DNA from: Gorsachius magnificus
Lineage: Eukaryota > Chordata > Aves > Pelecaniformes > Ardeidae
Direction of reading: 5' to 3'
NCBI GenBank assembly: GCA_034008185.1
Contig: CM067082.1
Span: forward strand, 98,947,311-99,011,310
DNA: 64,000 nucleotides
The notes beneath the pieces are model-generated. The model ran no database searches, was not told where the DNA came from, and saw nothing but the letters and a program-made list of their open reading frames with translations. Position numbers and translations under genes: made by a program. The number at the start of each line of letters is the position of its first letter. The stretch's first letter is position 1. Positions 1 to 13,650 of the stretch are shown one piece after another.

Positions 1-1966
<1,966 letters not shown>

Positions 1967-4394
1967 TCAGAAAAGGTGAAGCTTTTCATGTCAATAGAGT
2001 GTTGTCTATGCTGAAAACAACCCCCCAAGCACCTTGTTTCTACTACCTCCTTTTGTTTTTTCTGGATATGGTGTGTCATGTTTCAGAAGGTAGAGCAAGT
2101 TAATGGTACATTTATTTTCAAGTTCCCAATTTATCATATTCAGTCATACATCAATGTGTTGCTACTACATGTTTAGTATAGTAACACTGAATTCTTGGGA
2201 GATCAGACAGATGGGCAAAACACAGATTCGGTGACTGCCTCACCTCTGGCACATGTTTTGCTTTCATACATTGCCTCATGTGTAACTTTTCTGTCTTCAG
2301 ATTTACTCTACACAACTACACCCATTTCTTCTGAAAATGTAGCCATGTCTATTAGAAGTCAATTAATATCTATCACAAGAAAAATCCAATAAATGAAGCT
2401 AAGAAATACAGACACAATTAACATGCCACTAATAGTCCCTTACTACATTTCCACTTGAGAAATATCACAATTAATAATATTCAAGAACTATAACAGTACT
2501 TTAGCTAGCATGTCAGTCAACACTAGGTGCAAGGTAGCACTACATTACAAAGATAAAAAAAAAATAATATAGGTGATACGGTAAGCCAATGAGAGACTGA
2601 AACAGCTACTTCTACTTTCATCTGGATGCTTTTGTACCCAGATTCAGAAATTTATTAAAACATGACTCATTAACTCACCACAGCTGAGTCCTTAGTATTC
2701 CAGCTAATAAACACAATAAGAAACTACTTTGCATTCCAGTCAAAACTCCCAGAGATCAGTTTTCCATTATTTGATTACTGAACTAGGTGATAATGCTATT
2801 ATTTCTCTGGTTAGCATTGGATGAATATGAATGAGCTTGCTGAAGCTCCAGAAGCTTAACACTGCTTATATATAACACCACTGGCCCACACCCAAGTCCG
2901 AAGTGTCATCATTCGTGTAATTTATTAATCTCTATTCAAATTTAAATTGAACATCTGAATTAACAGAAGAAGGCTTTAGGTTTAAATACATGCATACTAT
3001 TGCTTTCCATATTTCTATCCCATCCTCTCCATTTAATTCTGCCTCTCTCAAGAATGCAGAATGAGAGGCTTTGGAAAAAGAAGCAGCTTTCCATTTACTT
3101 TAATGCATCCCAGGAGGAAAGTTGTAACTGAGATTTTGTGTGTATGTGTGTACATGCATGTGAGAGCAGTGAAAAGGGGATGGATTGGGCATTCATAACA
3201 CAAGATATATAGCTTTGTGTATTAATGAGTTAGGCTAGGTCAGCTGGTGTATTACTATCTACCCTATTTAGACAAACTGGTAGTTTCCAGATTGAATATT
3301 ATTAATGATTTCTACAGAAATGTCAATAATCTTCATATCATAAACAAGCTTGGGCAAGAAAAGTCTGCTAATTAACTGCAAGGTTTTTCTCTGAAAACAT
3401 ACCTAGTGATAAAGCAACGCAGATAAAAAAGGTGCACAATTTAATTTTCATTCATGGTCTCGGGTCTCTTTCCATCTCTCACTTTTCAGAGTGCTCCCTT
3501 CAACATTAGGATTGTTTATGGTCTAGGTGCATGAGTGCTTTGTCAATAATCTGTTAGCACAGGATCCAGATGGACTACCGCATATGCTTTCCTACTCACA
3601 GATGTACCTGGGCATCTACATTTCCTTCTCCTGGGAGCTACAGATATGCTAGATGCTGGCAGACTAAACAGGTTTTATTCTACTTGCTGAAAAACTCACA
3701 TGAAATAAACAGGATTTAGACAAAAAGCCAGGAATATATTAACACAAACCTTGTTAAGGAGCTAATTTAGCTGCCCTGAATAACCTCATAGTAATGCTTG
3801 CATGTCTTCATAAATTAAATAAGTATTTTAGTCCCCTAGCTTTACTTTCTCTGAATATTACCCAAGTTATAAGCCTAAACCACAAAGAACACAAGACAAA
3901 CAAAGGAGCTGTGAGAACCTACTACAAAATTCAAATACTAATGGAGACAAATATGTCTTAAGCAAGAAAGGCTCCCCAGCCCCCTCACTACCCCAAATGA
4001 GACCACAATGAGTATGCAGCTGTGTCACCATCCAGCCAAATAGCACGGCTTCTGTCAGGCTTCCTCCTCTAGCTGGTTACAGACCAGCCTTCCTGCCAGC
4101 ATCATCCAGCCATCAGCCACTGCATGCATGTCCCACATTTACACCATGCTTACATCTTCTGTGAGCCTCACACGGCTCAGGAACTACAAGTTAGACACCC
4201 ATCTTTCTTAACTAATCACTTCCACTGATGCGTTGACAACAGCTTTGATAAAAGGATCATATTTTTGTTTTAATTTGTCAAGTCCTGATTCAATGAGAAC
4301 CTAGTCCCTTAATTATTGCCTCCACTGCAATACAGTGTATTATTATAATTATGGCTACAATTAAGTAAGAGTAGGAGCTACTATATGGAACAGC

Positions 4395-4424
4395 TATTAT
4401 TATTATTATTATTATTATTATTAT
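4395..4424 (+). repeat. (TAT)10 microsatellite
   Basis: Ten uninterrupted TAT units flanked by CAGC and GCTATT. A trinucleotide repeat in intron, likely length-polymorphic. Confidence 0.95.
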
Positions 4425-7224
4425 GCTATTTAGATATTTTTAATTATCTTTCAAACTTGAAAGCATTAATGTAATTTAACATAGACTCAGTCTGCAATGC
4501 TGGGATGCTGTGGGTTAAATCATTAACCATGACAGCGCATAACCAAAGTGCAGGTTTGCCTTTATAGGGAACTAATTTTCAGTTATATGTGACCATTCTT
4601 TCGTATAGTCAGAGGAGAAAATTTAACTTTAGTGAATTTCACTCTTAATTTTTAAAGTAAAATATAGATTTCAGAGTTTTTAGTGCTGGTACTGGTTGTG
4701 AGTTTATCCAACAAGGTCCAGCTGTATGGCTAAGATTTCAAACCATCACCACAGTACACTTACAAGTAGGACTACCACTACTGAGTACAACTACAGGGCT
4801 GGCCTGTAGGTGGATGGGTTAATATTGAAGTGTGTGTCACCATTTTTTTGAAACAAAATCAATCAATTTTTATTTAGTGCTACATCTAGTCTACTGAAGA
4901 GGTCCGTCACTAAGGATTTTACATTTCATTCAAAATGCTGTGATTTGACTCTGCAGAAAGACTTGGCTGCAGATGCTGCTGGTGAGAGGATAAATACAAA
5001 CAGCACAGATTGAATGGGAAAACCTGCAGCTTGAGAGAGACATTTTCAAAGGCTATTCATAACAAATTCCTATAAAGATAAAATCATGTTTTCACACAGC
5101 AGTATACATTCATCTCAAAACACTTTTGGGGAAAAAGACATTTTATTAAGAGTACAATTGAAATGTTTTGTTAAACTTACATAATGATTTTTATCATAAA
5201 AAGGTACCTTTTGATAAGAAAGGGGCTGCCTGAGGAAATCTTGAATCCACTTTATACACATTATTATTGTTGCTTGCTAGGAACTTTTGTCAGTCACTAA
5301 AATTTGTTTGGCACATTGTCGCACTCCATTTTCTCAAATGGTTTGAACATATTGATCCTATAGGCATTTTTCTCCCACTTCAGGCTGAGCAAGCAGTAGG
5401 TGGAGGAAACTGAGCCATGGACTTAAACCACAAGGTAGATGCTATGGCAGCAGGGATGCCAAACTAATAGGAGGTGGGAAAGAGAGTTTATTTAGAAAGA
5501 ACACTCTAAATGCTAAGTTTGTAATCCATCCTGTTAATAATTATTGTGTCATGATTATTGCCTAGGAGCAACTGGACCTTACAAAATGGTATGCTTATGG
5601 GACATGACTGAGAAAGTCTTGCAAGAAATGTTCTGCTTTGTAAGAAAGTCACTCAAGCTAGGAGGGATAGCATTTTTCAGGGATGCAGTGGATTTGGAAA
5701 CACTGAGATGGGGAAGGCAGAAGGGCTTCTATTTTGAAGATGGGAAGAAAGAGGTGCTTGGAAGCACACCATCCCTTTCTTTGCCCTTTCTCCCTTCAGA
5801 TAGTTGAAATACCATAAAAGCTAAGGAGGACTTTTAATGTAGAGAATAGTATGAAATATAACATTATAATTTTAATTTTTTCTTTGTAACCTCATCTATA
5901 ATTCTGTAATCAGCTCTGTTGTAGAGCTCTGTTGTTTTAAGATTGCTTAGTGTTTAAATTTGACTTAAACCAATTAAACAGGTATAGAACATGCTGCTGT
6001 CATGGAAGCACAAATACAAATAAATCAAGACACCAGAAAAACATTTTCAATTATTTGCAACCCAAGATAAATGTGGAGATCCCCAAAATATGGCTGTGCT
6101 TCTCAAAGTTGCATGTTTCTTGGTAATGGCATTAAGCCATAGGACACAGGGCACACAGAGGCAGGAAAGGGAAAAGCTGACCACAGCACCAGAAGAAACT
6201 CTGTCATGGATGTTTGTCTTGACCCAAATGGGGTTTAGAGCAATAGCTGTGCCAGAGGTACTTCAATGGACCACGTAACACTTCGTGATTCTGTTTTCAG
6301 TTTGTGTCAACATTGCTCACAGCTCTGGTATCCACTGTGGAAATTAAAATCCAACTCATTAAGCTCCTGCCAAACAGCCTTACCCCTTTCTCATTAGTTT
6401 TGCTAACTCTGAGTTACTGTGTTCTTTATAATTTGTATGGTATAAAGTGTCTCTTCTACTGCTCCATAAAGACTCAGTCTCAGACAGAATGCTGCACTAT
6501 AATTACAAATGTATGATTTTTACAAGAAGCACAATAGTCTAACCACAAGAAATCACCCTGACTACAAAGAATAATGAGAAAGGACACCTTAAATCTCAGA
6601 TAAAAAGCTGAATAAAGACTTGAAGATTTTTCCATGAAGTCCCACCTCAGGGAGGAGGAAGGAGATGGTTGCCATAATACTGACAAGGATGAATTCACCT
6701 CGTCCTGAGTTATGCAACACGGACTGACATCTTTTTACGTGTGGTAGCTCTGCAACCCAATAAACCAGAGACACCAGGTTTATAGCAATCAGCCTTTGAG
6801 CTTCTTCTCCCTTGCAGTATTTTTGTCCAGAACTCTCTTGCTAGCTCCCATCAATATCTTCTTTCTTAGCATGATTGAAATTCATCCTTTAACACCATCA
6901 ATTTCACTTTTACATTTAAACCCCATTGAAATGGATAATGGCAATAGCAGAACTGTAAAAGACGTCAGTGCTTTTAGCCCTGCTAGGCAATAGCACTAGA
7001 GAACGAATGCTGCAATGTCAGGCAGCTCTTATGTATTACAATAGACCAAAAACCTCCAGGGCCCTCATCTGCAGCAAAACAGATTTTCTATCAAAACCAT
7101 TATGTGAATAAAATGTAAGAACAGTCTCTTGTTTCAGAGAAGATGGATGTGTGAATGGAAAACTGTTCTGTGCCACAAAGTAATGGATTGAGATTATCCA
7201 TTCAATTATGCTCAACAAATCAAG

Positions 7225-7244
7225 TTTTTTTTTTTTTTTTTTTT
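7225..7244 (+). repeat. T20 homopolymer
   Basis: Twenty T followed by CTTCTTTTTCC. On the gene strand this is an A run. No LINE or SINE body is recognisable next to it, so it is not clearly a retroposon tail. Confidence 0.9.
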
Positions 7245-8250
7245 CTTCTTTTTCCATTCTTGGAGAGAAGAATTTATGCACGCACACTCAGAGCAGTTTG
7301 GATATCAGTACAGCAACAATCACAGCTTTGATTCAAGTCTTCAAATCTGCATCATGAGTGGAATTGGCCTTAACGAAATCCAAATTCGCTGTTGGAATTT
7401 ATCCAACTTCATTGTCAATGAAACAAGGAGAGAGAAGTAGGAAAGATGTTCCAATCAAAAAAGAATGTCACAAGTTATTCAGGAAACAAAAGAAAAGTCA
7501 AAGAACATTGGCAGTGTTTCTCGCACTGAGTTGTACCTTATTTTGAAAGGTATAACTGCAACCTTGGAGCAGGGCAAGACCTCCTCTGTCAGTGGTGCTA
7601 ATCTGAGAGCACAGCTGCAGTCTAAGCAGGAGGTGTGTGTGTTGGGGGGAGAGGAGAGCAAGGATGGCAAGTTATTAGCCCCCTAAGTCCTTTGCTGGGA
7701 GGACTACAATGCCGGTGGCTTCTCCCTCATTGAAGGATCTGCTTGGTGTCATTTTTGGTTGTGCTAACACACATTTACACCTTCATTCTTCACTGGTCTG
7801 CAGCTCATACCATTTTTACTCTATGTTTTACTATACTACATTTACTACACTTAATGTATATGTAATTTACTCTATATGGTAAGTTTTGCATACATTCTTT
7901 GATTTCTTTAATACCCATGAAATCAATTTCACCCAGCTCACCAGCTGAATTTATTTGACTGCTGGTGAGTTGGTTATAGACCTAGGGTCCCCTGTACCAG
8001 TCAGTGCCCAGTCTTGCATCATCCCATGCCTGTATTCCTCTGCCCTGCATCCCATGTTCCCACTTTTCAAGGCTGCTCCTATCATACCAGTTGTGTATTC
8101 CTCTGCATTGCATCCTTATGTTAGTCATCAATGTCTCATTCTGCAGAAAGGAACTACTTTTTACTAGTATCTATATAAAAATGTGGTTATACCATAAGAA
8201 GATGAGCAAAAGTAAAACAAACTAGGCGTAGCCACCTTATCATTAGAGGG

Positions 8251-8262
8251 AAAAAAAAAAAA
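8251..8262 (+). repeat. A12 homopolymer
   Basis: Twelve A between GAGGG and GGTG; a simple repeat with no recognised retroposon body beside it. Confidence 0.85.
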
Positions 8263-8585
8263 GGTGTTTCAGCTGAACCAAGTAAAACAAGCTTGAGGCA
8301 GGGGACAAAAGAGTGCAAGCCTGGAAAGCCTCTGGTCTTGCATCCTCGGTACAATATTCATAGACTCTAAGTAGAGGTGGCAATATTGTATTTCTTGGGC
8401 TATGGGTTTACAGTTTATCAACATCATGGCAGAATACCATTTGAAAGCATGCAAATTATTCCTTAATTTAAAATTAAGATGGTGGAGTCCTGATTTATTT
8501 ATTTCAAACATGAATTGAGAAAAAGAAACTAAACAGAATTGCTACATAAGCTGTTGGCTAAATAGCAGAAAAGTCCTTTGACAAC

Positions 8586-9170
8586 TGTGCTGGTTTTGGG
8601 TGAGGTAGAGTTAATTTTATTCATAGAAGCTAGTATGGGACTACGTTTTCGATCTGTGCTGAAAACAGTATTGAAAATACAGGGATGTTTTCGTTATTGC
8701 TGAGCAGTGCTTACACAAGAGTCAAGGCCTTTTCTGCTTGTCATCCCAGCGAGGAGGCTGGGGGTGCACAAGAAGTTGGGAGGTGACACAGATGGGACAG
8801 CTGACCCCAACTGACCAAACGGATATTCCACACCATATGACATCATGCTCAGCATATAGAGCTGGGGAAAGAAGAAGGAAGGAAGAGACATTTAGAGTGA
8901 TGGTGTTTATCTTCACAAGTAACCGTTATGCATGCTGGAGACCTGCTTTCCTGGAGATGGCTGAACACCTGCCTGCCCATGGGAAGTAGTGAATGAATTC
9001 CTTGTTTTGCTTTGCTTGCATGTGTGGCTTTTGCTTTACCTATTAAAGTGCCTTTATCTCAGCCCACAAGCTTTCTCACTTTTACTCTTCCAGTTCTCTT
9101 CCCAGCCCACTGGAAGTGTGAGCAAGGGGCTATATGGTGCTTAGTTGCCAGCTGGGGTTAAACCACAACA
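8586..9170 (+). mobile_element. Solo LTR, avian ERVL-like family, TATA-containing form (copy 1)
   Basis: A 585-bp LTR starting TGTGCTGGTTTTGG and ending AACCACAACA, in the plus sense and so antisense to the host gene. Sense features are a GACATCATGCTCAGCATATA promoter block with a decayed TATA box (CATATAGAGC, near 8848-8857), an ATTAAA poly(A) signal at 9042-9047, and the usual tail CTTAGTTGCCAGCTGGGGTT. Flanks ACAAC (8581-8585) and ATAAC (9171-9175) fit a 5-bp target duplication with one change. No gag, pol or env sequence adjoins it, so it is a recombined solo LTR. The short frames inside are not genes. Family placement is from memory of avian repeats and the 5-bp duplication typical of the ERVL/class III group. 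Confidence 0.88.
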
Positions 9171-12100
9171 ATAACACACAAGAAAAATAATCCTGAAGTC
9201 AACAGATGGAGAGGGTATTAACACTGCATAACAACATACTGAATCACACCCTTTCAGATTAAAGAAAAATATAGGTTAGATTTCAGTTTTCAAGATAAAA
9301 CTAGCTCTGTATCTTTCAACAAAGTAAGAAATGTCTGGAAGTCCAGAACAAAAACTGCTGAAAATATCAACACATCTAAAGAGGAATTCAGAGTTAGTAA
9401 AACAGAAAAGTTAGCTTCGCTGTGGTGACTGTCACATTACAGACAATTCAGATTCTAAAGGATAAATGCTAGCTTTTAGTTGTTTTTTTGTTCTTAATTA
9501 CCTCAGCTCCAGAACACTGCAGAATTTTAATGGAATGCATTTTGGTTGATCTGACTAAAACTCGTTCCTTCTAAAGAATGGGAGTGTTAAATACCCTGAG
9601 AGATGGGGTAAATGGGAAGAGTTGGGCTGCAAGTCCACCTTTGTTAAGATTTTCAGGAGGCTTGCAGGGGTCTAGAGTTTCAAAGCCAGGAAAAGATCAA
9701 TACATCCAGATGCAGACAAACGAGAAAGTACATTTGAACTGAAAAACTGTGCTTATGGTTTTTAACCTCTTTGATTTCTATACTAGACCTCAAAGTAATT
9801 CCTTGAGGTTTCTCTTCTGGAACTTCACTGCATGCATCTTTTCTGAAAGTGACATCCTGAAAAAGGTTAACTGTCTCTGTGCATTTGAGTGGTGATCTTC
9901 CACTGATGCTCTTGTCTCCTCCACCTGTGGGAAGGGTCTCCACATCATAGTCCTTCACCACCTCTTCTTTTACTGTGAATGCCAGAAGTCCTGCATGCCT
10001 GCCACTTCTGTGACAATGGTTGATCTCATTATAGAATTTGTCACCTTTTCACACAGGTCCAAGGTCTAAAGCCCTAAACTCCTTTATGCAGAACAAGATA
10101 CAGAGTAGAAGGTAACTGTCTTTCAGAAATTACAAATGCAGGAAAGCCTTAAATTGCTTATTTAGAAATGAAAGAGTCTCTGGCCTATTAAATGGGATCA
10201 ACTTGAGTGCTATGGTCAGTAAGGAAGGACATAAAACAGCTTACATTAAGATTGCAGTAAGATGGATAGCAGTTTATCTCCTTGCTGTTATAAATTATCT
10301 GTTTTCATAAAGATTCTCAAGTGACATAACACTTACAAGACATAGATCAATGGATAACACAGATGCTAAAGTTTGCTTTACTCTGCTAGTCACTATATGT
10401 GCTGAGTGAGCGAAAAGTGCAATCACATTTATCAGTGAAATGTTGGAGTCAATGAAACAGAATCAGTGATGCAGAAAAGTTTCCAGCACCTGCTGTGTTA
10501 CTTACAATCATCTTTGGAAGATCATTTTTCAAATGTCTTGCCTCCTGGTCACAATGCCTAATCACGATGCATACCCTGTCACTGCTGGCATCATTACTTT
10601 CATCCATCTAAAGAATGAAAGGTCCTGATCTGGCATGGTTTACAACCTGGAGCTGTGTAATGTGCTGATGGAACTTTAATGATGCATGTAAACTGGTGTC
10701 CTTTCAAGGGAATTTTTTTAAACAATAGCTGACCTGCAAATATCAGCTTGATCACCCCTGTGCCACAGTCAACGCAGCGTGTAGGAACCCTGCCATGATG
10801 CTAGAATGGTAAACATTAAATACAGGAACCTGCTGTTGTCCACAAACCATGCTACTAACTACGAGGATCTGGTTCTCTATTGCCTTGTAGATATTGGTGG
10901 GTGTTTATAGCTGTGCAAAGCAATTGTAATAGCTTACCATTCCCATCTGGTAATACTGCATAACCACCATATGCTCAGCATGTGACTGCAAGATGTAAGG
11001 CAAAGACACAAAGGCAATAATGTAAGAAGACAATGACCTTTCTTAACAGCTCCGTTCCTCTGTGGTACTAAATTTATTCCCTGTGCTGAGGAGGTGAACT
11101 GCAGGAAAGGGTAGTTCTTAGATCCCTCCTTTCTGCTCTGCAGATCTTTGGATAGATATGTGGACAATGAGATACAGCTCTAGAGTTCAACAGAGGCATA
11201 GAGTCATTGCACTTGCCCAACACCATGTTGGACAACATGATCCAATAACCATTTCTACTTCTTCCATTCCCATTTGCTATCCCCGGCATGACTTTTTATA
11301 AGAAGGATGTGCTGGATAATCTTTAGGCAACTCTCCCCCTCTACATTTTCTCATTTCTGAAGGAAAGTTTCTCTACTTAGGGTGAAATTTCTGTTCCTAT
11401 GTGCGGCTTCAAAGTCACTGGTGTTAGGCTATGGATGGCCTCAGTGTCCTGGCTCTTTGACCATCTGATTTGTGTTCTCCTTGAGCAGCTCCACTTTCAC
11501 AATGGAAAATGTTCTTCAGAATTAAAATGGAAGACGCAATTTCATCTTGATGTAGCACATTAGCTATTTTTCATGTCATTGATTCCAGAATTACCTGTTA
11601 TTCACAGAGATCATCAAATTATTTTGCTTGATCTTCTATTACTGGATGGATTTCAGAGAGTTCTGAACTAAAACTGAGAATATTTAACTCACAGGATATG
11701 ACTAGGTGCTTTGATGAATCATAGGTCTCTGAGCTTTGATGAAACCTATGGCTAAAACCATTTACTTGAAGTATTAATTTAATTTGGCAAGGTTATCTTG
11801 TTCTACTGCTTATCCATAGAAATATACTTTAACTGACTCCTTTTTTCATGTTCCAATCCCAGTTCCACAGATATTAAGAAATACTTAATGTGTACATCAA
11901 ACCTACGGTTAAGGAGTAAAACTATAATCTTGATTCTCATGGTGCAACTCCAGTTTTATGTCACTGTAATTATTCAAGGTCCCATTTCCTATAATATATT
12001 TTCTACACATGTGGTTTTTACTGATAGTTGCTATTTATAATATCTGAGTCATCAATTAATTTGCATTTGTGGAGAGTTTGAATTCTAGAGATGGACATCC

Positions 12101-13144
12101 TGTGATGAATCTAAACATCCAAAGGCTTAAAAATACCTCTGTGTCCTCCCCATCCAGGACTGCTCTAGGAACAGAGAAGAACCAGTGAAGTCTACATTAT
12201 GGTACCTTTCCACCCTATAAACTGAAGCTTTGGCTAGAACATCTGCTGTGTTATGAGCGCTGGCCTGGGTATACTCTTTGATATGCCTGTGCTGACCGAG
12301 CTTTTCCCCCTTCAGTCACTAATATCAGGCTTTGCCAGAGGGTCTTTCCAAAGTAATTTGACAACTAATTTTTGTATTGCCTATGGCAGAGAAACTTCTC
12401 ACTTGTCTGCATTTGAGCCTTTCTTCCATTTGCTGCCTGTTCCTTACCTTTAAAATAACTCATTAAGACTATCACTGTGCCCAAAGATCTTACTGTGACC
12501 TTACTAGATCTTACACTATCTCAGCAGAGTTCTAAATCCAAGAATCCAAAGAAAGAGTACTTACAAATGTTCAGTTTAAAAAGAAAAGTTTCCTGTATTG
12601 AGTGGTCCCCTAGAGCCTTGTGCCTGGATATACAACCTTTATCCACCTTTTTTGAGTGTTAACATTACCATTAGTGCCATTGTTATCAGAGATTAAAGTT
12701 ACATGGGCAAAGTTACTCAAGTGAGTTCACGGTAGAATTGCAGCTGTCACTTTTTGAGCAGTCATTGGCTAGTCACTCTTCAAATACTGTATAGGGGATT
12801 CAAACAAATATATGTAGTGTAATAGCAAATCTAAACCAGAACCCTAACTAAAATTTTGTAGACTAAATAGGTCATTGTATGGGGAGAGAAGGAGGAATAT
12901 GTTGCACTCCTGTTGCAGCTAGTCAGAAAATTCTTATGGACTTGAGTGGTAGCAGCAGTGAGACTGAGAATCTTAAATGTATATATATGTGTTAAAAATG
13001 CCCTTAGGAATTTAATGAGTATTAAACCTGCCACAGTTTACAGATTTATAAGACTTATATACAGCACTCCCCAACAGAAAATTATTAGCTTTAGCATTCC
13101 AAAAAATCTAGTACCAATAACCTGTATAAAAAGTTTAATTTCTC

Positions 13145-13180
13145 TAGAGACCCCTTCCAACCTCAACTATCCTATGAACT
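13145..13180 (+). mobile_element. CR1 LINE 3'-end scrap
   Basis: TAGAGACCCCTTCCAACCTC, then AACTATCCTATGAAC, resembles the CR1 terminus (...GGTCCCTTCCAACCT.AACCATTCTATGA). Only about 35 bp is recognisable; the rest has decayed or was never inserted because of 5' truncation. An A18 run follows 28 bp later. Confidence 0.5.
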
Positions 13181-13208
13181 AGTCTGTGAAAATATGAACA
13201 ATGACCAG

Positions 13209-13226
13209 AAAAAAAAAAAAAAAAAA
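13209..13226 (+). repeat. A18 homopolymer
   Basis: About eighteen A (bounded by CCAG and GAAGAAATC). It lies close to a CR1 scrap, but CR1 does not end in poly(A), so the two are probably independent. Confidence 0.85.
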
Positions 13227-13572
13227 GAAGAAATCTGGTTCTTGCTTGAATAAAAATGGCAAGGAAATCAATCTCATTCAAAAATTGAAAGGAAATTAAC
13301 ATTTTGGAGATGAAACAGTTTGTGAAAGCAAAACACTCCTTTACTTCTACAGGTGAACTGATTCTGACCTCTTTCACATCATTCTGGCATAGCTCTACTG
13401 TTCATGGCATTACACTCAATTTATACAAATCTGAGAGTATTTACTCAATGCTTACTTCCCAAATCTCAGCCAAAGTAATATGCAATGAAAGAGAAAACAA
13501 AGTGTGAAAAAGGTATCTCAAAAAGAAACAAAGATCTTTCTTTCTCTGCCTTCCCTTTTTTTCCTTCAGTCT

Positions 13573-13650
13573 CCTTCCTTCCTTCCTTCCTTCCTTCCTT
13601 CCTTCCTTCCTTCCTTCCTTCCTTCCTTCCTTCCTTCCTTCCTTCCTTCC
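13573..13650 (+). repeat. (CCTT)n tetranucleotide microsatellite, about 19.5 units
   Basis: A 78-bp uninterrupted CCTT run flanked by further pyrimidine-rich sequence on both sides (13535-13690). One strand is pure pyrimidine with mirror symmetry, the type of sequence that can form triplex (H-) DNA. Both strands stay open in several frames (FLPS and RKEG peptide repeats), which produces spurious reading frames. Length is likely polymorphic and may be collapsed in an assembly. Confidence 0.97.
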
